A stretch of DNA of 64,000 bases. It comes from Blastopirellula marina DSM 3645 (GTDB lineage: Bacteria; Planctomycetota; Planctomycetia; Pirellulales; Pirellulaceae). Position numbers and translations under genes: made by a program. Below, one piece after another: positions 1-10,055 of the stretch; the first letter of the stretch is position 1; each line of letters begins with the position of its first letter. The DNA is taken from the NCBI RefSeq assembly GCF_000153105.1, contig NZ_CH672376.1, positions 229,660 through 293,659 on the forward strand, given 5' to 3'. The notes under the pieces are model-generated. The model was not told the DNA's origin. It saw only the letters and a program-made list of their open reading frames with translations, and did no database searches.

Positions 1-2
1 TT

Positions 3-815
3 GGCTCGAACGAGGCGCGTGACGCATTGTTGCGATTGTCGATGACCGCCGCGTCGGCCCAGGTTCGCATGGCGGCGATCGGGGGACTGCGACAGTTCGA
101 TTCGCCGGAAATCGCCGCGGCGCTCGTGGGCCGTTACTCGAAAGAGAAAGAGCTTGTGCGTGCGGCGATCATCGATTTGGCCGCCGGTCGGGCCGCATCA
201 GCCCACCATTTGATCGACGCAATCGAGCAGGAGCAGATTCCCCGCTCGGCGGTCGCGGTCGATCTGGTCGAAAACCTGAAATTGCACGGCGACGAGTCGC
301 TCAACGAGCGGATCGCCAAGCTCTGGGGCGCGACGCGCGCGACTCCGGATGAATTGGCCCAGCAGATGGAACAGACGGCGACGATCTTGCGAACCGGTCA
401 GGGAGATGCCGCACACGGGGCCGCGCTCTTCAAAAAGCAGTGCGCGACCTGTCACAAACTGCACGGCGATGGAGCCGCAATCGGCCCCGATCTGACCGGC
501 TACGAACGGAAAAACCTCGATTACATGTTGCTCTCGATCGTCGATCCGAGCGCCGCGATTCGCGAAGAATACACCAACTTTCGCGTCCTGCTGGTCGATG
601 GCCGCGTCCTGTCGGGCTTTGTACGTGAGCAGGACGACAACACGATCACTTTGCAAAACGCCGAGAACCCTAAGCTGGTGATCCCGCGTGACGAGATCGA
701 CGCCGGCCCCTTGGCGGTCGACAAATCGCTGATGCCGGACCGCTTGTTGGGGGAAATGACGGCGACGCAGATTCGCGATTTGTTCGCTTATCTGCAAAGC
801 GACGCGGCGCCGTAA
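3..815 (+). CDS. PVC-type haem-binding domain protein, C-terminal part (5' end outside window)
   Basis: The frame is open to the left edge, so this is the C-terminal part of a longer gene; a start near position 27 is only the first in-window TTG. The first ~110 codons are Ala/Leu-rich helices consistent with HEAT-like repeats. A c-type haem motif CATCH is encoded at 441-455 and is followed by a GPDLTGY motif and by SLMPDRL, the usual layout of the Pirellula/Verrucomicrobium-type haem-binding domain (TIGR02603). In this family the domain usually sits at the end of large secreted dehydrogenase/HEAT proteins, like the 1472-residue protein later in this window. An outer-membrane or periplasmic redox role is inference. 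The stop is followed by ~140 bases without a gene. Confidence 0.85.
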   Translation, partial: GSNEARDALLRLSMTAASAQVRMAAIGGLRQFDSPEIAAALVGRYSKEKELVRAAIIDLAAGRAASAHHLIDAIEQEQIPRSAVAVDLVENLKLHGDESLNERIAKLWGATRATPDELAQQMEQTATILRTGQGDAAHGAALFKKQCATCHKLHGDGAAIGPDLTGYERKNLDYMLLSIVDPSAAIREEYTNFRVLLVDGRVLSGFVREQDDNTITLQNAENPKLVIPRDEIDAGPLAVDKSLMPDRLLGEMTATQIRDLFAYLQSDAAP

Positions 816-953
816 CCGACGCTTGAGAGACAGGGAGCAGCAACTTCGATTCGAGAATAGGCTAGCGGCGAGGGAACGAGACAGGCAAAGGCGGAATTTT
901 CATCCGGAAAGTATCGATGGCGTTATTTTCATCTTTCGTAAGGGTTGATTCCA

Positions 954-1979
954 ATGCATGTACCGATGTCTCTGCGCTGCGACCGACGTCGCGGTTTTAC
1001 CCTGGTTGAGCTGCTGGTAGTCATTGCGATTATCGGCGTACTGATCGCTTTGCTGTTGCCGGCGGTGCAACAGGCGCGCGAAGCGGCGCGGCGGATGAGC
1101 TGCAGCAACAACTTAAAACAGCTTGGCCTGGCGACGCATAACTATCACGATACGCATCGTTCGTTGCCGTTCGGCGCACGCTACTACATCACCAAAGCCG
1201 GGACCAGCTGGCGCTGGGCGCTGTTGCCGTTTCTGGAGCAAACGGCCCTTTATGATCTCGATCGAGCTTCTAACTACGACTTGAATACGTATGTCGGCGG
1301 AGGTACGCAGACCGATATTACCGCCTACAGCAGCGATACGCGGCAGTTGTTCGGGCTGGTGATTGACGGCTATGTTTGTCCCTCGAGCGCCATCGACCCG
1401 CTGTACGCCTACAATACTCAGCTGGGATCGATCGGGGCCGTAACGCAAGGGCATCATTATGTCGGCATCATGGGCGCCTATCCCGATCCGGCGGGGCGCA
1501 CGACAACTTCTTACAAGACGCAGTACGATGCGTACGCTACTGACAACGGAACTTTGCTGATCGGCAAAACCAGCGGCCTGCAGGATGTCGTCGACGGAAC
1601 CTCAAACACGATTCTGGTGTCGGAGCAATCGGGCAACAACAATGCGAACGCAAGCACGCGAAAAATGGCCAATTATCACACCGGGTGGGGCGGTTGTGCG
1701 CAAACCGGCAGCGTCGCCGATTGGCGAGCTGGGACGGCTGGTTTGCACAAATATGGGAATGGACTGACGGCTGTCTACCACAGTCCAAATCCAACATCGG
1801 TCGGCGCCGAAGCGAACGCCGAGTGGGATTTCAATACTCCGCTCACATCTTTTCATCCCGGCGGCGTGCAAGTGGTGCTGGTCGACGGTTCGGTCCGGTT
1901 CGTGCCGAACACCATCAATCTTAGCGCGATCCAGCAGTTGAGCGTGCGAGATGATGGTCAAGTGCTCAACGAGTTTTAG
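954..1979 (+). CDS. DUF1559 prepilin-like protein
   Basis: A 341-residue protein with a short basic leader, then [20 protein letters not shown], a type IV prepilin-type methylation/cleavage site and hydrophobic helix. It is followed by the [23 protein letters not shown] motif and, near the C terminus, the H-X9-DG signature ([12 protein letters not shown]), which together define the planctomycete DUF1559 family. I chose the ATG at 954 because AAGGG at 940-944 lies nine bases upstream; a TTG at 945 in frame is the alternative. These proteins are thought to be surface or pseudopilin-like, but their function is unknown. The next gene is a small lipoprotein, a pairing seen three times in this window. 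Confidence 0.92.
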   Translation: MHVPMSLRCDRRRGFTLVELLVVIAIIGVLIALLLPAVQQAREAARRMSCSNNLKQLGLATHNYHDTHRSLPFGARYYITKAGTSWRWALLPFLEQTALYDLDRASNYDLNTYVGGGTQTDITAYSSDTRQLFGLVIDGYVCPSSAIDPLYAYNTQLGSIGAVTQGHHYVGIMGAYPDPAGRTTTSYKTQYDAYATDNGTLLIGKTSGLQDVVDGTSNTILVSEQSGNNNANASTRKMANYHTGWGGCAQTGSVADWRAGTAGLHKYGNGLTAVYHSPNPTSVGAEANAEWDFNTPLTSFHPGGVQVVLVDGSVRFVPNTINLSAIQQLSVRDDGQVLNEF

Positions 1980-2044
1980 GCTCTTCCTGCTGCGCCGTTC
2001 GGCATGCGGAGATTCATCCCGGGTACTTATCAGGACTTATAGCT

Positions 2045-2461
2045 ATGCATCGTGTTTCAACCGTCTGGATCGTTGTGATTTCCGCCGGCCTGCTTGGGGG
2101 ATGTGGCGGCGAAAAAGAACGGCCAAGCGCCGTCATCCAAGGAGTGGTGACTCTCGGCGGACAACCGCTTGGGCAAGGGAGCGTTCATTTTACATCTCCC
2201 CAAACAGGCGAGTCCGCCTACGCGAATATAGGACCGGAAGGCAATTACTCCGTCGAATTTCCGTTCGTCGATCTTGGTCACGCGTACCAAGTAGCAATCG
2301 GAAAGACCGTTGTCGAAGAAACCGATGCGCACGCTTTGGCCGTGAATCCGCCGCCGCCGATGACGGTTAAAATTCCGCCCAAATACAGCGAGCGGACCAC
2401 CAGCGGATTGAGCGTCACGATCGATCATGGAGGAGAGACGCAGTACGACATCGCGCTCTAA
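2045..2461 (+). CDS. Small carboxypeptidase-regulatory-like lipoprotein
   Basis: A 138-residue protein with a signal peptide ending in a lipobox (LLGGC, Cys20), so probably a lipoprotein. The rest is a single beta-sandwich-like domain: a VQG/VTLGGQPL start, an YANIGPEGNYSV strand and a Pro-rich end, resembling the carboxypeptidase regulatory-like or transthyretin-like domains that accompany DUF1559 genes in planctomycetes. It lies 65 bases behind the DUF1559 gene on the same strand and is probably co-transcribed. A structural or surface-anchoring role is inference; no catalytic residues are visible. Confidence 0.8.
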   Translation: MHRVSTVWIVVISAGLLGGCGGEKERPSAVIQGVVTLGGQPLGQGSVHFTSPQTGESAYANIGPEGNYSVEFPFVDLGHAYQVAIGKTVVEETDAHALAVNPPPPMTVKIPPKYSERTTSGLSVTIDHGGETQYDIAL

Positions 2462-2488
2462 ACCAGCAGCACGAGCGGTATCGCGACT

Positions 2489-3391
2489 CTAGCTAACCTG
2501 AAACGCAACGCCATCTTTGGCGTTGTGTTTGACGTCGTACATCAATTGATCGGCGCCATGCAGCAGCGCGTCGGCGTCGGCGTCTGGATTGTGATAGACG
2601 GCGACGCCGATGCTAAAGGTGACGGGCCAGTTCTCGGTCGACATCGCGTCGCTAAGACGCGCCCGCACACGCTTGATGACGATCTCCGCCTGATCTCTGT
2701 TCGCATTGGGCAAGAGCAACGCAAACTCGTCCCCGCCTAGTCGCGCCACCGCGTCCATTTCGCGAACGCTTTGGCAGAGCGTCCTGGCGATCTGTTTGAG
2801 CAAGCGGTCGCCGGTGCGGTGTCCCAACGTATCGTTGACCTGCTTGAAGTTATCGCAGTCGATAAACGCGACCGTCAGCGGCGAACCAGAGCGACGACAG
2901 CGAGCCGCTTCGCGCTCCGCCGTATCGTTGAACGCGGTGATATTCAGCAGGCCTGTCAGAGAATCGATGCGGGCAAAAACCCGTTCGCGTTCATAAGCGC
3001 AGCGAAGTCGCCAAATCACGGAAACGATCGCCAGAAAGAAACAGGCATGCACCGTCGTCAACCAAACTTCGGTGAGCGTGACGCCAGGCGAAGTCGAATG
3101 CAGGAAGAACGTGTCATCGATGATCCAAGCCATCGCGCAAAACAACGACAAGACCATCGCCGTTTGCAGACTAGCGACCCAACAGACGGCCACGACAAAC
3201 GGCAGACAAAGCCCAGAAATAGGAACTTCGTTGCCGAGAAACAGGTCCAAGCCGCCGATGACGATACAAAAACAACTCGCGACCAGAATCGTTAGTTGAC
3301 GATTCGCCGTACAGGCGTCGAGCCAGCGTTCCATTTGCAGCGGTCGCAGCGATTGCAGCGGTCCGTTGTCAAGATCAAGGGGAGGCATCAT
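2489..3391 (-). CDS. Membrane-anchored diguanylate cyclase (GGDEF)
   Basis: A 300-residue protein. Residues ~30-126 hold about four hydrophobic segments without an obvious ligand-binding loop. Residues ~138-300 form a GGDEF domain with the DSLTGLLN opening, an intact GGDEF at 219-223 and an RxxD five residues before it (R210-D213), the usual inhibitory I-site. It should therefore make cyclic di-GMP and be feedback inhibited. There is no EAL or receiver domain. It ends 28 bases from the convergent lipoprotein gene. The membrane sensor part resembles simple 4-TM sensors, but what it senses cannot be read from the sequence. Confidence 0.92.
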   Translation of the reverse strand: MMPPLDLDNGPLQSLRPLQMERWLDACTANRQLTILVASCFCIVIGGLDLFLGNEVPISGLCLPFVVAVCWVASLQTAMVLSLFCAMAWIIDDTFFLHSTSPGVTLTEVWLTTVHACFFLAIVSVIWRLRCAYERERVFARIDSLTGLLNITAFNDTAEREAARCRRSGSPLTVAFIDCDNFKQVNDTLGHRTGDRLLKQIARTLCQSVREMDAVARLGGDEFALLLPNANRDQAEIVIKRVRARLSDAMSTENWPVTFSIGVAVYHNPDADADALLHGADQLMYDVKHNAKDGVAFQVS

Positions 3392-3474
3392 TCACAAAAG
3401 CCAAGTCAGGGGAGTACGATCGACAAGGAATCCTAGGTCACTTGTGCGAAGTACGATTGGACTCAAGCCAGTGA

Positions 3475-4551
3475 TTAAGAGTCGAGATCGTATTCTTTCA
3501 GCTTTTTATGCAGGGTATTCCGATTAATCCCCAAGCGGGTCGCCGCTTTGGTCTGCACCCCGCTGCAGGATTGCATTACCTGCGCGATCAGTTCTTTCTC
3601 GACGCGGTTGACGACGCGACTATGCAAATCCTCGGCGTTGGGATCGGCTTCGCTCAAACCCTGCTGCACGACTTCTTGCGTCAATGTTTCTAGATCGAGC
3701 GTTTGGGCAGACATGCCAAGCGACGGTCGTTTCGACCCGCTCCGCATTTCGGGCGGCAACAGGTCGACCGTCAACTCATCCGATTCGGCCAGCACGACGG
3801 CGCGTTCGACATAGTTTTGCAGTTCGCGGACGTTGCCGGGCCAGTCATGGTCTTGCATCGCGTCCATCGCATCACGTTGGATATGCACGACATGCCGTTC
3901 GTTCGCTTCGCTATAGACGTTCAGAAAGTGAGCGACCAGCTCTGGGATGTCTTCGCGACGTTCGCGGAGCGGGGGAATGCGGATCGGCACTACGTTCAAG
4001 CGCCAATACAAGTCTTCACGAAAACGTTCCGCTTCGACTTCGTCCATCAAGTCGCGGTTGGACGCCGCGACAACACGCGTGTCGACGCGAATCGTCTGCG
4101 TATCGCCGACCCGCTCAAACTCTCGTTCCTGCAGCACGCGCAAAAGCTTCACCTGCAGGTGCAGCGAAGTCGAGTTGATTTCGTCCAGGAAGATCGAACC
4201 GCCGTGCGCCGCTTCAAAACGTCCCGTGCGGTTGCTGACCGCGCCGGTAAACGCTCCGCGCATGTGTCCGAACAATTCGCTTTCGAGCAGGCTTTCGCTC
4301 AAAGCGCCGCAATTGACCTTTACAAAGGGGCCCGCCGCGCGCTGACTGAGTCGATGGACCGCCGATGCGATCATCTCTTTGCCGACGCCGGTCTCACCCA
4401 GCAACAGCACCGAGGCATTGCTGCCCGCGACGCGACGCGTGAGGTTATAGACCTCCATCATCGCTTGGCTGGAACCAATCAATCCGGGTATCGGGGACTC
4501 GTAGCCTAAAGTCGCCAGCGAGCGCGGTGCGTCTGACCAATCGCTGTACAT
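3475..4551 (-). CDS. Sigma-54-dependent transcriptional activator, no sensor domain
   Basis: A 358-residue bacterial enhancer-binding protein. The AAA+ domain starts almost at the N terminus (~20): Walker A GETGVGKE at 52-59, GAFTGA sigma-54 contact loop at 99-104, and Walker B GSIFLDE at 118-124. The C terminus carries a Fis-type helix-turn-helix (~330-352, TRLGINRNTLHKKL). No receiver, GAF or PAS domain precedes the AAA+ domain, so control must come from elsewhere, such as expression level or a partner. The gene begins three bases after the stop of the HEAT-repeat gene 4555-6774, a layout that implies one transcript. A perfect sigma-54 promoter consensus exists at 24339-24355, but a link to this activator is speculation. 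Confidence 0.92.
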   Translation of the reverse strand: MYSDWSDAPRSLATLGYESPIPGLIGSSQAMMEVYNLTRRVAGSNASVLLLGETGVGKEMIASAVHRLSQRAAGPFVKVNCGALSESLLESELFGHMRGAFTGAVSNRTGRFEAAHGGSIFLDEINSTSLHLQVKLLRVLQEREFERVGDTQTIRVDTRVVAASNRDLMDEVEAERFREDLYWRLNVVPIRIPPLRERREDIPELVAHFLNVYSEANERHVVHIQRDAMDAMQDHDWPGNVRELQNYVERAVVLAESDELTVDLLPPEMRSGSKRPSLGMSAQTLDLETLTQEVVQQGLSEADPNAEDLHSRVVNRVEKELIAQVMQSCSGVQTKAATRLGINRNTLHKKLKEYDLDS

Positions 4552-4554
4552 AAC

Positions 4555-6774
4555 CTACTTTTCGACCTCTTCCATTACGGGCTGCACGAGGCCGGGTTGA
4601 TCCAGGCGAACTCCCTTGGCGGAAGCTTCCATCGTATCGAGCAAGCTCGCTAGAACTTGTTGCGTCTCGCGATCATAGATTTCGCTCGCGTTGTAGCGGT
4701 CGTACTGTCGCAGAATCTGCTCCCGAGTCAGTTGCAACCCTTTGCGCTGGACGGCGTCGGCAAACGCTTTCGCGCACATTTGACGTTCCACCAGCGGACG
4801 AACCACTTCGCTCGCCGTTTCGACCAAAGCCGACTGGGCGACCGGCGTCGCCAGATTGCTCAGCAGCGCCGCGGCTGCTTCCATCGAAGCGGGGTCGCGA
4901 ATCAAATCGGCAATTTCCGCTTCGTACAAAAGCAAGTCGTAGAACTTGTACTTCGGTTCCGCAGCCAACGCGGCGAGCGAATCGAGCGCCCGATCGCCGC
5001 GGGCTTCGCGTTCGTTTGCGTCGACCAGCAGTCGTCCTTGCTGCGCGTACATCTGTTGAATCTGGCCGGTTAGTCCTTCGGCGTCGTGCGCCCGAATCAG
5101 CGCGAGCGCGTAGGGGTCGTCCGTCAGGCGAACTTGCCAACGGCTGTAATCTTCGATCCATGGAATGACGCCGACCGGCGTGTTGGCCGTCCGTTTATCG
5201 TGATGCAGGATTTGCACCATCTCGAAGGCGCCGGGGCGATCGACGGCGTCGCTGATAAAGATCAACTCCACATCCGGAGTCGAGTAGGCGGCGTCAAATA
5301 ATTCGCGGCGACCGCGCCGCGTGAGAACGGTATAGCCCAACTCGGTCAAGCGGCCCGCCAATTCTTGGGCGCGTGTCGAATCGGGGTCGGCGATCACGGC
5401 GATTCGTTCGCCGGACGTTTTGGCGAAGGACAACAGCGCTTCGATCAGGGCGCTGGAACCGGGGTAGGGGGATGTTGGATTCAGGGCCAGCACGGCGTCC
5501 GCGGCGGCGGCTTTCACGCGATAGGCGCCATGCGACAGCGCGGCCGCCAACGCGCTTGGCTGGCCGTTACGCGGAGCGAGCGCCGCCAGATCCCCTTGTT
5601 CTCCTAACCAACGGCATGCGGCGATCGCGGCCATCGTCATGCGCGGATGCGTCAGCGCATAGTCGAGCGCCTCGGCGACACTGGCCGCTCCGAGCTGTTG
5701 CGCTGCGGCGTCGGCCGGCGTTCCCTTGATTTCGGCATTGGGGCCGTCCAGGGCGATCACGCTTTGCAGCGCCGTCACCATTCGTAGGCGAGCGTTCTGG
5801 GGGTTTTGCGGATCGATCGCCGCCAGGTCACGAGCCAAGTGAGCCGTCCAGACGGTCGAAGCGTCGGCCATGCTCAAGGTTTTTTTGGTCAGATGCGGCG
5901 CGGCGTCGCTCCAAGTCCAAACGTCAAGCTCGGCAAAGGGGCCGCCGGCAAAGACCGGTTCTCCGGCGAGATACCGTTCGATTCGCTTGGTCAAAAACTT
6001 CTCAACATCGCTGGTCGACGCCGGCTCGCCGACAATATCAACCACCGCTTTGGATGCGGCTCGGCGAACTTCCGGCGCTTCGTCAGCGGCGACCGCAGGG
6101 CCGACAAGCACGTCGAGCGAGCGCGTCGAACGGAGCGCGCCTAGCGCTGACAGAGCGGCGGCTTTGATGGACGGATCCGTGCTGTCCAACGCGCCCCACA
6201 ACGGCGCTTCGGCGTCTTGACCCAGCTGCAAGATGATTTTGAGAGCGGCGTCGCGCGTCGCTGGATTGTCGCTGCCCGCGTACGCCAACAACAGCGGCTC
6301 GATCGCGGCGGCTCCGGCGCCGCGCAGGGCAATGCTGGCGCGACGAACGGCCACGTCATCGCTCGACGCGAGCGCGTCGACTTGCGCTTGCAGGAAGGCC
6401 GGGTTGCGCGTCAGTTTTTCGACCGCGGCGAAGACCAGCTTCGCGACTTCCGTGCCGGCAGGTTGCAGCTCGGGCAACGTTTGCAAACGGATCAGCGGCC
6501 CGCTGCCGAGCTTGGCTTGCATCTTCACCAGGTCGTCGTCGCTTGGCTTGTCGCTCAGCAATTTGTTCAGATATTCGATCGCCAGATCGACGCGGCCTAG
6601 ATCGACCATCAGACCGGCGGTCTCGGCCAGTTCGAGCGGAGTTGTCGGATTCGCTTCGCGGATCGCCGCGACGGCCGGAGAGTCGACCGGAGCAGCAGCT
6701 TCACCGGGCGCTTGAGCAGCGACGGTACCGGCGGCGGCCAGCAAGATCCAACAAGTAGTAAACAGTGATCGCAT
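4555..6774 (-). CDS. Secreted HEAT-repeat protein with receiver-like segment
   Basis: A 739-residue protein with an N-terminal signal peptide (MRSLFTTCWILLAAAGTVAAQ). I take the ATG at 6774; a GTG at 6783 would add three residues. Residues ~30-440 are Ala-rich helical repeats with HEAT character (ALGALRSTRSLDVLV, VRRAASKAVVDIVG). Residues ~455-545 look like a CheY-type alpha/beta fold (RIAVIADPD, then ELIFISDAVD), but it would lie outside the cytoplasm if the signal peptide is real. The C-terminal ~150 residues are helical. The sigma-54 activator gene follows after three bases. Scaffold or sensory role is inference; I know no characterised homologue. Confidence 0.75.
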   Translation of the reverse strand: MRSLFTTCWILLAAAGTVAAQAPGEAAAPVDSPAVAAIREANPTTPLELAETAGLMVDLGRVDLAIEYLNKLLSDKPSDDDLVKMQAKLGSGPLIRLQTLPELQPAGTEVAKLVFAAVEKLTRNPAFLQAQVDALASSDDVAVRRASIALRGAGAAAIEPLLLAYAGSDNPATRDAALKIILQLGQDAEAPLWGALDSTDPSIKAAALSALGALRSTRSLDVLVGPAVAADEAPEVRRAASKAVVDIVGEPASTSDVEKFLTKRIERYLAGEPVFAGGPFAELDVWTWSDAAPHLTKKTLSMADASTVWTAHLARDLAAIDPQNPQNARLRMVTALQSVIALDGPNAEIKGTPADAAAQQLGAASVAEALDYALTHPRMTMAAIAACRWLGEQGDLAALAPRNGQPSALAAALSHGAYRVKAAAADAVLALNPTSPYPGSSALIEALLSFAKTSGERIAVIADPDSTRAQELAGRLTELGYTVLTRRGRRELFDAAYSTPDVELIFISDAVDRPGAFEMVQILHHDKRTANTPVGVIPWIEDYSRWQVRLTDDPYALALIRAHDAEGLTGQIQQMYAQQGRLLVDANEREARGDRALDSLAALAAEPKYKFYDLLLYEAEIADLIRDPASMEAAAALLSNLATPVAQSALVETASEVVRPLVERQMCAKAFADAVQRKGLQLTREQILRQYDRYNASEIYDRETQQVLASLLDTMEASAKGVRLDQPGLVQPVMEEVEK

Positions 6775-6854
6775 TATGAACACGCGGCGGGGCTAAAGGA
6801 ATAACCGCTTTCCAGCATTTGGAGTTACCTACGTCGCGCTTCCGTGCAGGGAGA

Positions 6855-8243
6855 CTAGTCCAAGTTTAATTGCTCTTTCCAATAACTGACCTGTTTCTTT
6901 ACTTCGCCAGGAGCGGTTGATCCATAACTTTGAAAAGCGGCGATCGCCTTATCGACGCCCAGCACCTCGTAAACGCTCTCGTCTAGTGATGGATTTAACG
7001 CTTGAAACGTTTCTAGCGGCAGGTCGGCTAGCCGACAGTTTTGTTCCATCGCCTGTTTGACCAGCGCGCCGATCTGGTGGTGAGCGGTGCGCTGCGGCGT
7101 TCCCAGTTTGATCAGATGCTCCATCAGCGTTGTCGCGTCGAGGAAGCCGCGATCGAGACGCGAGCGGATCGAGTCGACCTTCAACTCGGCGCCGGCGACA
7201 ATCGGCGCCGCAAGTTCTAAGCAGGCCGAGACCGTATCGAACGAGTCGAAGAGCGGCTCTTTGTCTTCTTGCAGATCGCGGTTGTAGGCCAGCGGCAAGC
7301 CCTTTACCAACACCAAAAGCGACTGCAGATTGCCGATCACCCGGGCCGTCTTACCGCGAACCAATTCGCAGACGTCAGGATTGATCTTCTGCGGCATGAT
7401 GGAAGAGCCGGTGCAAAATTGCTGCGGCAGCTTGATAAAGTTGAACTCGACCGTCGACCACAAGACCCATTCGTCCGCCCATGTGCTCAGATGCTCGGCG
7501 ATTAGCGTCAAGCAAAACGCAAACTCCAGCAAATAGTCCCGATCGCTCGAAACGTCCAGACTATTGCGAGCGACATCGGCAAAGCCCAGTTTCAGGGCGA
7601 CGTTGTGCCGATCGATCGGCAGGGTAGTGCCCGCCAAAGCGGCGGTTCCCAAGCTACATACATTGACGCGGCGGCGGCAATCGGCCAGGCGAGCCCGGTC
7701 TCGCTCCAACTTCTCGACATAGGCCAACCAGTAATGGGGCGCGAGCACCGGCTGGGCGCGCTGCAGATGCGTGTAAGCCGGCAGCACCGTCTCGGCGTCG
7801 GCGTCGCAGCGGCCGACAAAGGCGCACTGCAAGTTTTTCAGGCGAGCGTCGATCGCGTCAATCGCATCACGCACCCAAAGTCGCGTATCGGTCGCGATCT
7901 GATCATTTCGGCTTCGCCCGGTGTGCAATTTGCGCCCAACATCACCCAGTCGGTCGACCAACTGCTTCTCGATATTCATATGGACGTCTTCGAGCGCCTG
8001 TTGGAACTCGAACTCGCCGGCGTCGATTTCGGCTTTAATCGCCAGCAAAGTCGTCTCGATTTGACTCGCTTCGTCCGGCGTTAGGACGCCGACATCCGCT
8101 AGCATCTGGGCATGCGCGATGGAGCCCGAAATGTCCACCGCATAGAGACGGCGGTCGAAGCTGACGCTTTCGGTGAAACGCTCGACGCGTAGGTCCGATT
8201 CGGTTTGAAAGACCCCGCTCTGTGAAGGACTGACGCGTGCCAA
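6855..8243 (-). CDS. argH: Argininosuccinate lyase
   Basis: A 462-residue cytosolic enzyme that splits argininosuccinate into arginine and fumarate, the last step of arginine synthesis. The fumarase/aspartase-superfamily signature [12 protein letters not shown] is at 279-290, with the HTGRSRNDQ motif near 107 and YTHLQRAQP near 157. Length is normal for the family. The start is a TTG at 8243, preceded on the coding strand by a GAGG element with about six bases of spacing; no in-frame ATG lies near. No other arginine gene is adjacent, so it is likely its own transcription unit. Confidence 0.97.
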   Translation of the reverse strand: MARVSPSQSGVFQTESDLRVERFTESVSFDRRLYAVDISGSIAHAQMLADVGVLTPDEASQIETTLLAIKAEIDAGEFEFQQALEDVHMNIEKQLVDRLGDVGRKLHTGRSRNDQIATDTRLWVRDAIDAIDARLKNLQCAFVGRCDADAETVLPAYTHLQRAQPVLAPHYWLAYVEKLERDRARLADCRRRVNVCSLGTAALAGTTLPIDRHNVALKLGFADVARNSLDVSSDRDYLLEFAFCLTLIAEHLSTWADEWVLWSTVEFNFIKLPQQFCTGSSIMPQKINPDVCELVRGKTARVIGNLQSLLVLVKGLPLAYNRDLQEDKEPLFDSFDTVSACLELAAPIVAGAELKVDSIRSRLDRGFLDATTLMEHLIKLGTPQRTAHHQIGALVKQAMEQNCRLADLPLETFQALNPSLDESVYEVLGVDKAIAAFQSYGSTAPGEVKKQVSYWKEQLNLD

Positions 8244-8926
8244 ATGTGCCTCGGAATTGCGCAGCAGAGAATAGCTAGAAAAATCGACAACATTCGAATA
8301 TTAAACGGCTTAGGAGAAGGTGTCAACGAGTCGGGCGCCCGGGTTGCATATCTTTTGGGCAGACGCGGCCCCCATCATCGGTATTGCGAGATTTGTCGGT
8401 TTAAGCGGCGCCATTTCTCGGCGGAACGCCCCTTCTTTCTGGGCCCTAATCGGGGATTGCTGCGTACTTAGTCTCCATTCACGCTTAATCCGCAGGCAGC
8501 CGCTGGTTCGTGTGCTTCTTCCTAGGGGCTGCGTCGAGCGAGTAAAAAAGAGCCGGCTAAATCGTAAGGAAAGAGGGGGAGTCACGGGAGAGCGACAACG
8601 TTTCTCTGGCCTCAGAGCCATGCGAACGGCGACTTCCTTTGTCCTCCGCCCTCTCTTCAAAGCTGACAAGGCGAGCGTTTCGCGCCGCTCGAGCCCCGCG
8701 GCTACACGCGAGCACCGGCGGCATAACGTCTGCTAATGCTGAGCCTATTTGATCTCGCCAACGCAGGTCCCCCAAATGGCCACGTCAAATATCTCCGGAA
8801 AGGGGTTCAATGGTCTTTAGGGTGATTCTATTTTCCTAAAAATGGTTTACAGGCAAATTGGAGACTGTTATTTTTGTTCTCAGGAAAACCTTGTTTATTC
8901 AATAAAAAAACATTTCAAGGTGCATT
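8244..8926. other. Intergenic region between divergent argH and DUF1559 genes
   Basis: About 680 bases with no gene I can support; short open frames on both strands lack family signatures. The right part (about 8815-8925) is markedly AT-rich, with runs of A and T, and probably carries the promoter and leader of the DUF1559 gene at 8927. No terminator or RNA gene is evident. Confidence 0.5.
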
Positions 8927-10012
8927 ATGAGATCGAAACCCATTCGCGGCTTTACTCTGGTCGAACTTCTGGTCGTAATCGCGATTATCGGCGTCTTGAT
9001 CGGCCTGTTGCTGCCGGCGGTTCAGCAAGCTCGGCAAGCGGCTCGGAGGATGCAATCGACCAACAATCTAAAGCAGATCGGTCTGGCGACGCACAACTTT
9101 CACGACACGTTTGGTAAGTTGCCGGACAATGGAACTTGGGCGTTCTCCTGCTGGGTATGGGGGCCGCCTTATGGCGGTGCTAGTCCTCGGCCAGAAATTT
9201 CCGACGGTTGTTCATGGGCCTACAAAATCCTGCCGTTCTTAGAGCAGACTGCTCTTTACGAAAATTGGACCAATGAAGTAGCGATAACCGCCTACATGGA
9301 TCCCGGCCGTGGTGGGACCGGAATTGCCGAGCACGTCTACGTTTCCGACGCTGGGGATGAGTGGGCGGAAAACATTGCGAAAATGGGCCCCGTGTCGGAC
9401 TATGCCGCCAACGCGATGGTCATCGGCAGCGGGATGAACGCCGTGGACGACGGCAGCGGCAACTTGACAGTGAGTCCCAATTGGAATGCAGGGCCATCCT
9501 CGTCCTGGAAGACCTATCGGAGAAAGCTGACCGATATCAAGGATGGTACATCCAATACGATCCTAGTTGGCACGAAGGCGCTCGCGACCGAGACCTACGA
9601 TTCGCGAGGAGGCGGCGAGTTCACAATGAGCAATGGTACGCTCCGCGCCAAAAATGATTTCTCAATCGCTAGCGCCGGACCAAGCGACTATGGCAATATG
9701 CGAGCTCTCGATCCGGCTGTCTTGTGGTGGGCGGGACAAACCTCCTCAAGCGGTTCGACGCAGTACGTCTATTATTTCCCGGGTCAAAATTACTTCCTCA
9801 ATAGCGGCGCTAACGGTTGGTTCCATTTCACGATGGAAGTCGTCGCAGATAAGCCGGGGCTCGATACGACCAATCGGTGGGGAAGTCCCTATCCGGCGAC
9901 GCCGTTTTGTATGGCGGATGGCAGCGTCAGTAGCATTTCAAACGGTACGAATTACTTGTTGCTCTGCCCATTGCTGACTCCCAACGGTGGAGAAATCAAT
10001 CCGTCGCTCTAG
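8927..10012 (+). CDS. DUF1559 prepilin-like protein
   Basis: A 361-residue protein of the same family as the one at 954. A very short leader (MRSKPIRG) precedes [20 protein letters not shown], then the [18 protein letters not shown] motif. The C-terminal signature is imperfect: the DG ([10 protein letters not shown]) is present but the usual His nine residues earlier is missing. The start ATG at 8927 follows AAGG with suitable spacing. It is followed after 43 bases by a small lipoprotein gene. Secretion and cleavage by a prepilin peptidase are expected from the leader; the function is unknown. Confidence 0.9.
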   Translation: MRSKPIRGFTLVELLVVIAIIGVLIGLLLPAVQQARQAARRMQSTNNLKQIGLATHNFHDTFGKLPDNGTWAFSCWVWGPPYGGASPRPEISDGCSWAYKILPFLEQTALYENWTNEVAITAYMDPGRGGTGIAEHVYVSDAGDEWAENIAKMGPVSDYAANAMVIGSGMNAVDDGSGNLTVSPNWNAGPSSSWKTYRRKLTDIKDGTSNTILVGTKALATETYDSRGGGEFTMSNGTLRAKNDFSIASAGPSDYGNMRALDPAVLWWAGQTSSSGSTQYVYYFPGQNYFLNSGANGWFHFTMEVVADKPGLDTTNRWGSPYPATPFCMADGSVSSISNGTNYLLLCPLLTPNGGEINPSL

Positions 10013-10055
10013 GACGTTCGGCCTGCCTTATTCACGCCTATTCATCGAGAATACG

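Noticed and set aside
2506..2525. CAACGCCA/TGGCGTTG hairpin between convergent genes
   Set aside because: It lies within the last codons of the diguanylate cyclase gene and lacks a T run; weak as a terminator.
8320..8736. 138-codon frame in the gap before the second DUF1559 gene
   Set aside because: Overlapped by equally long frames on the other strand, with no signature and atypical composition.
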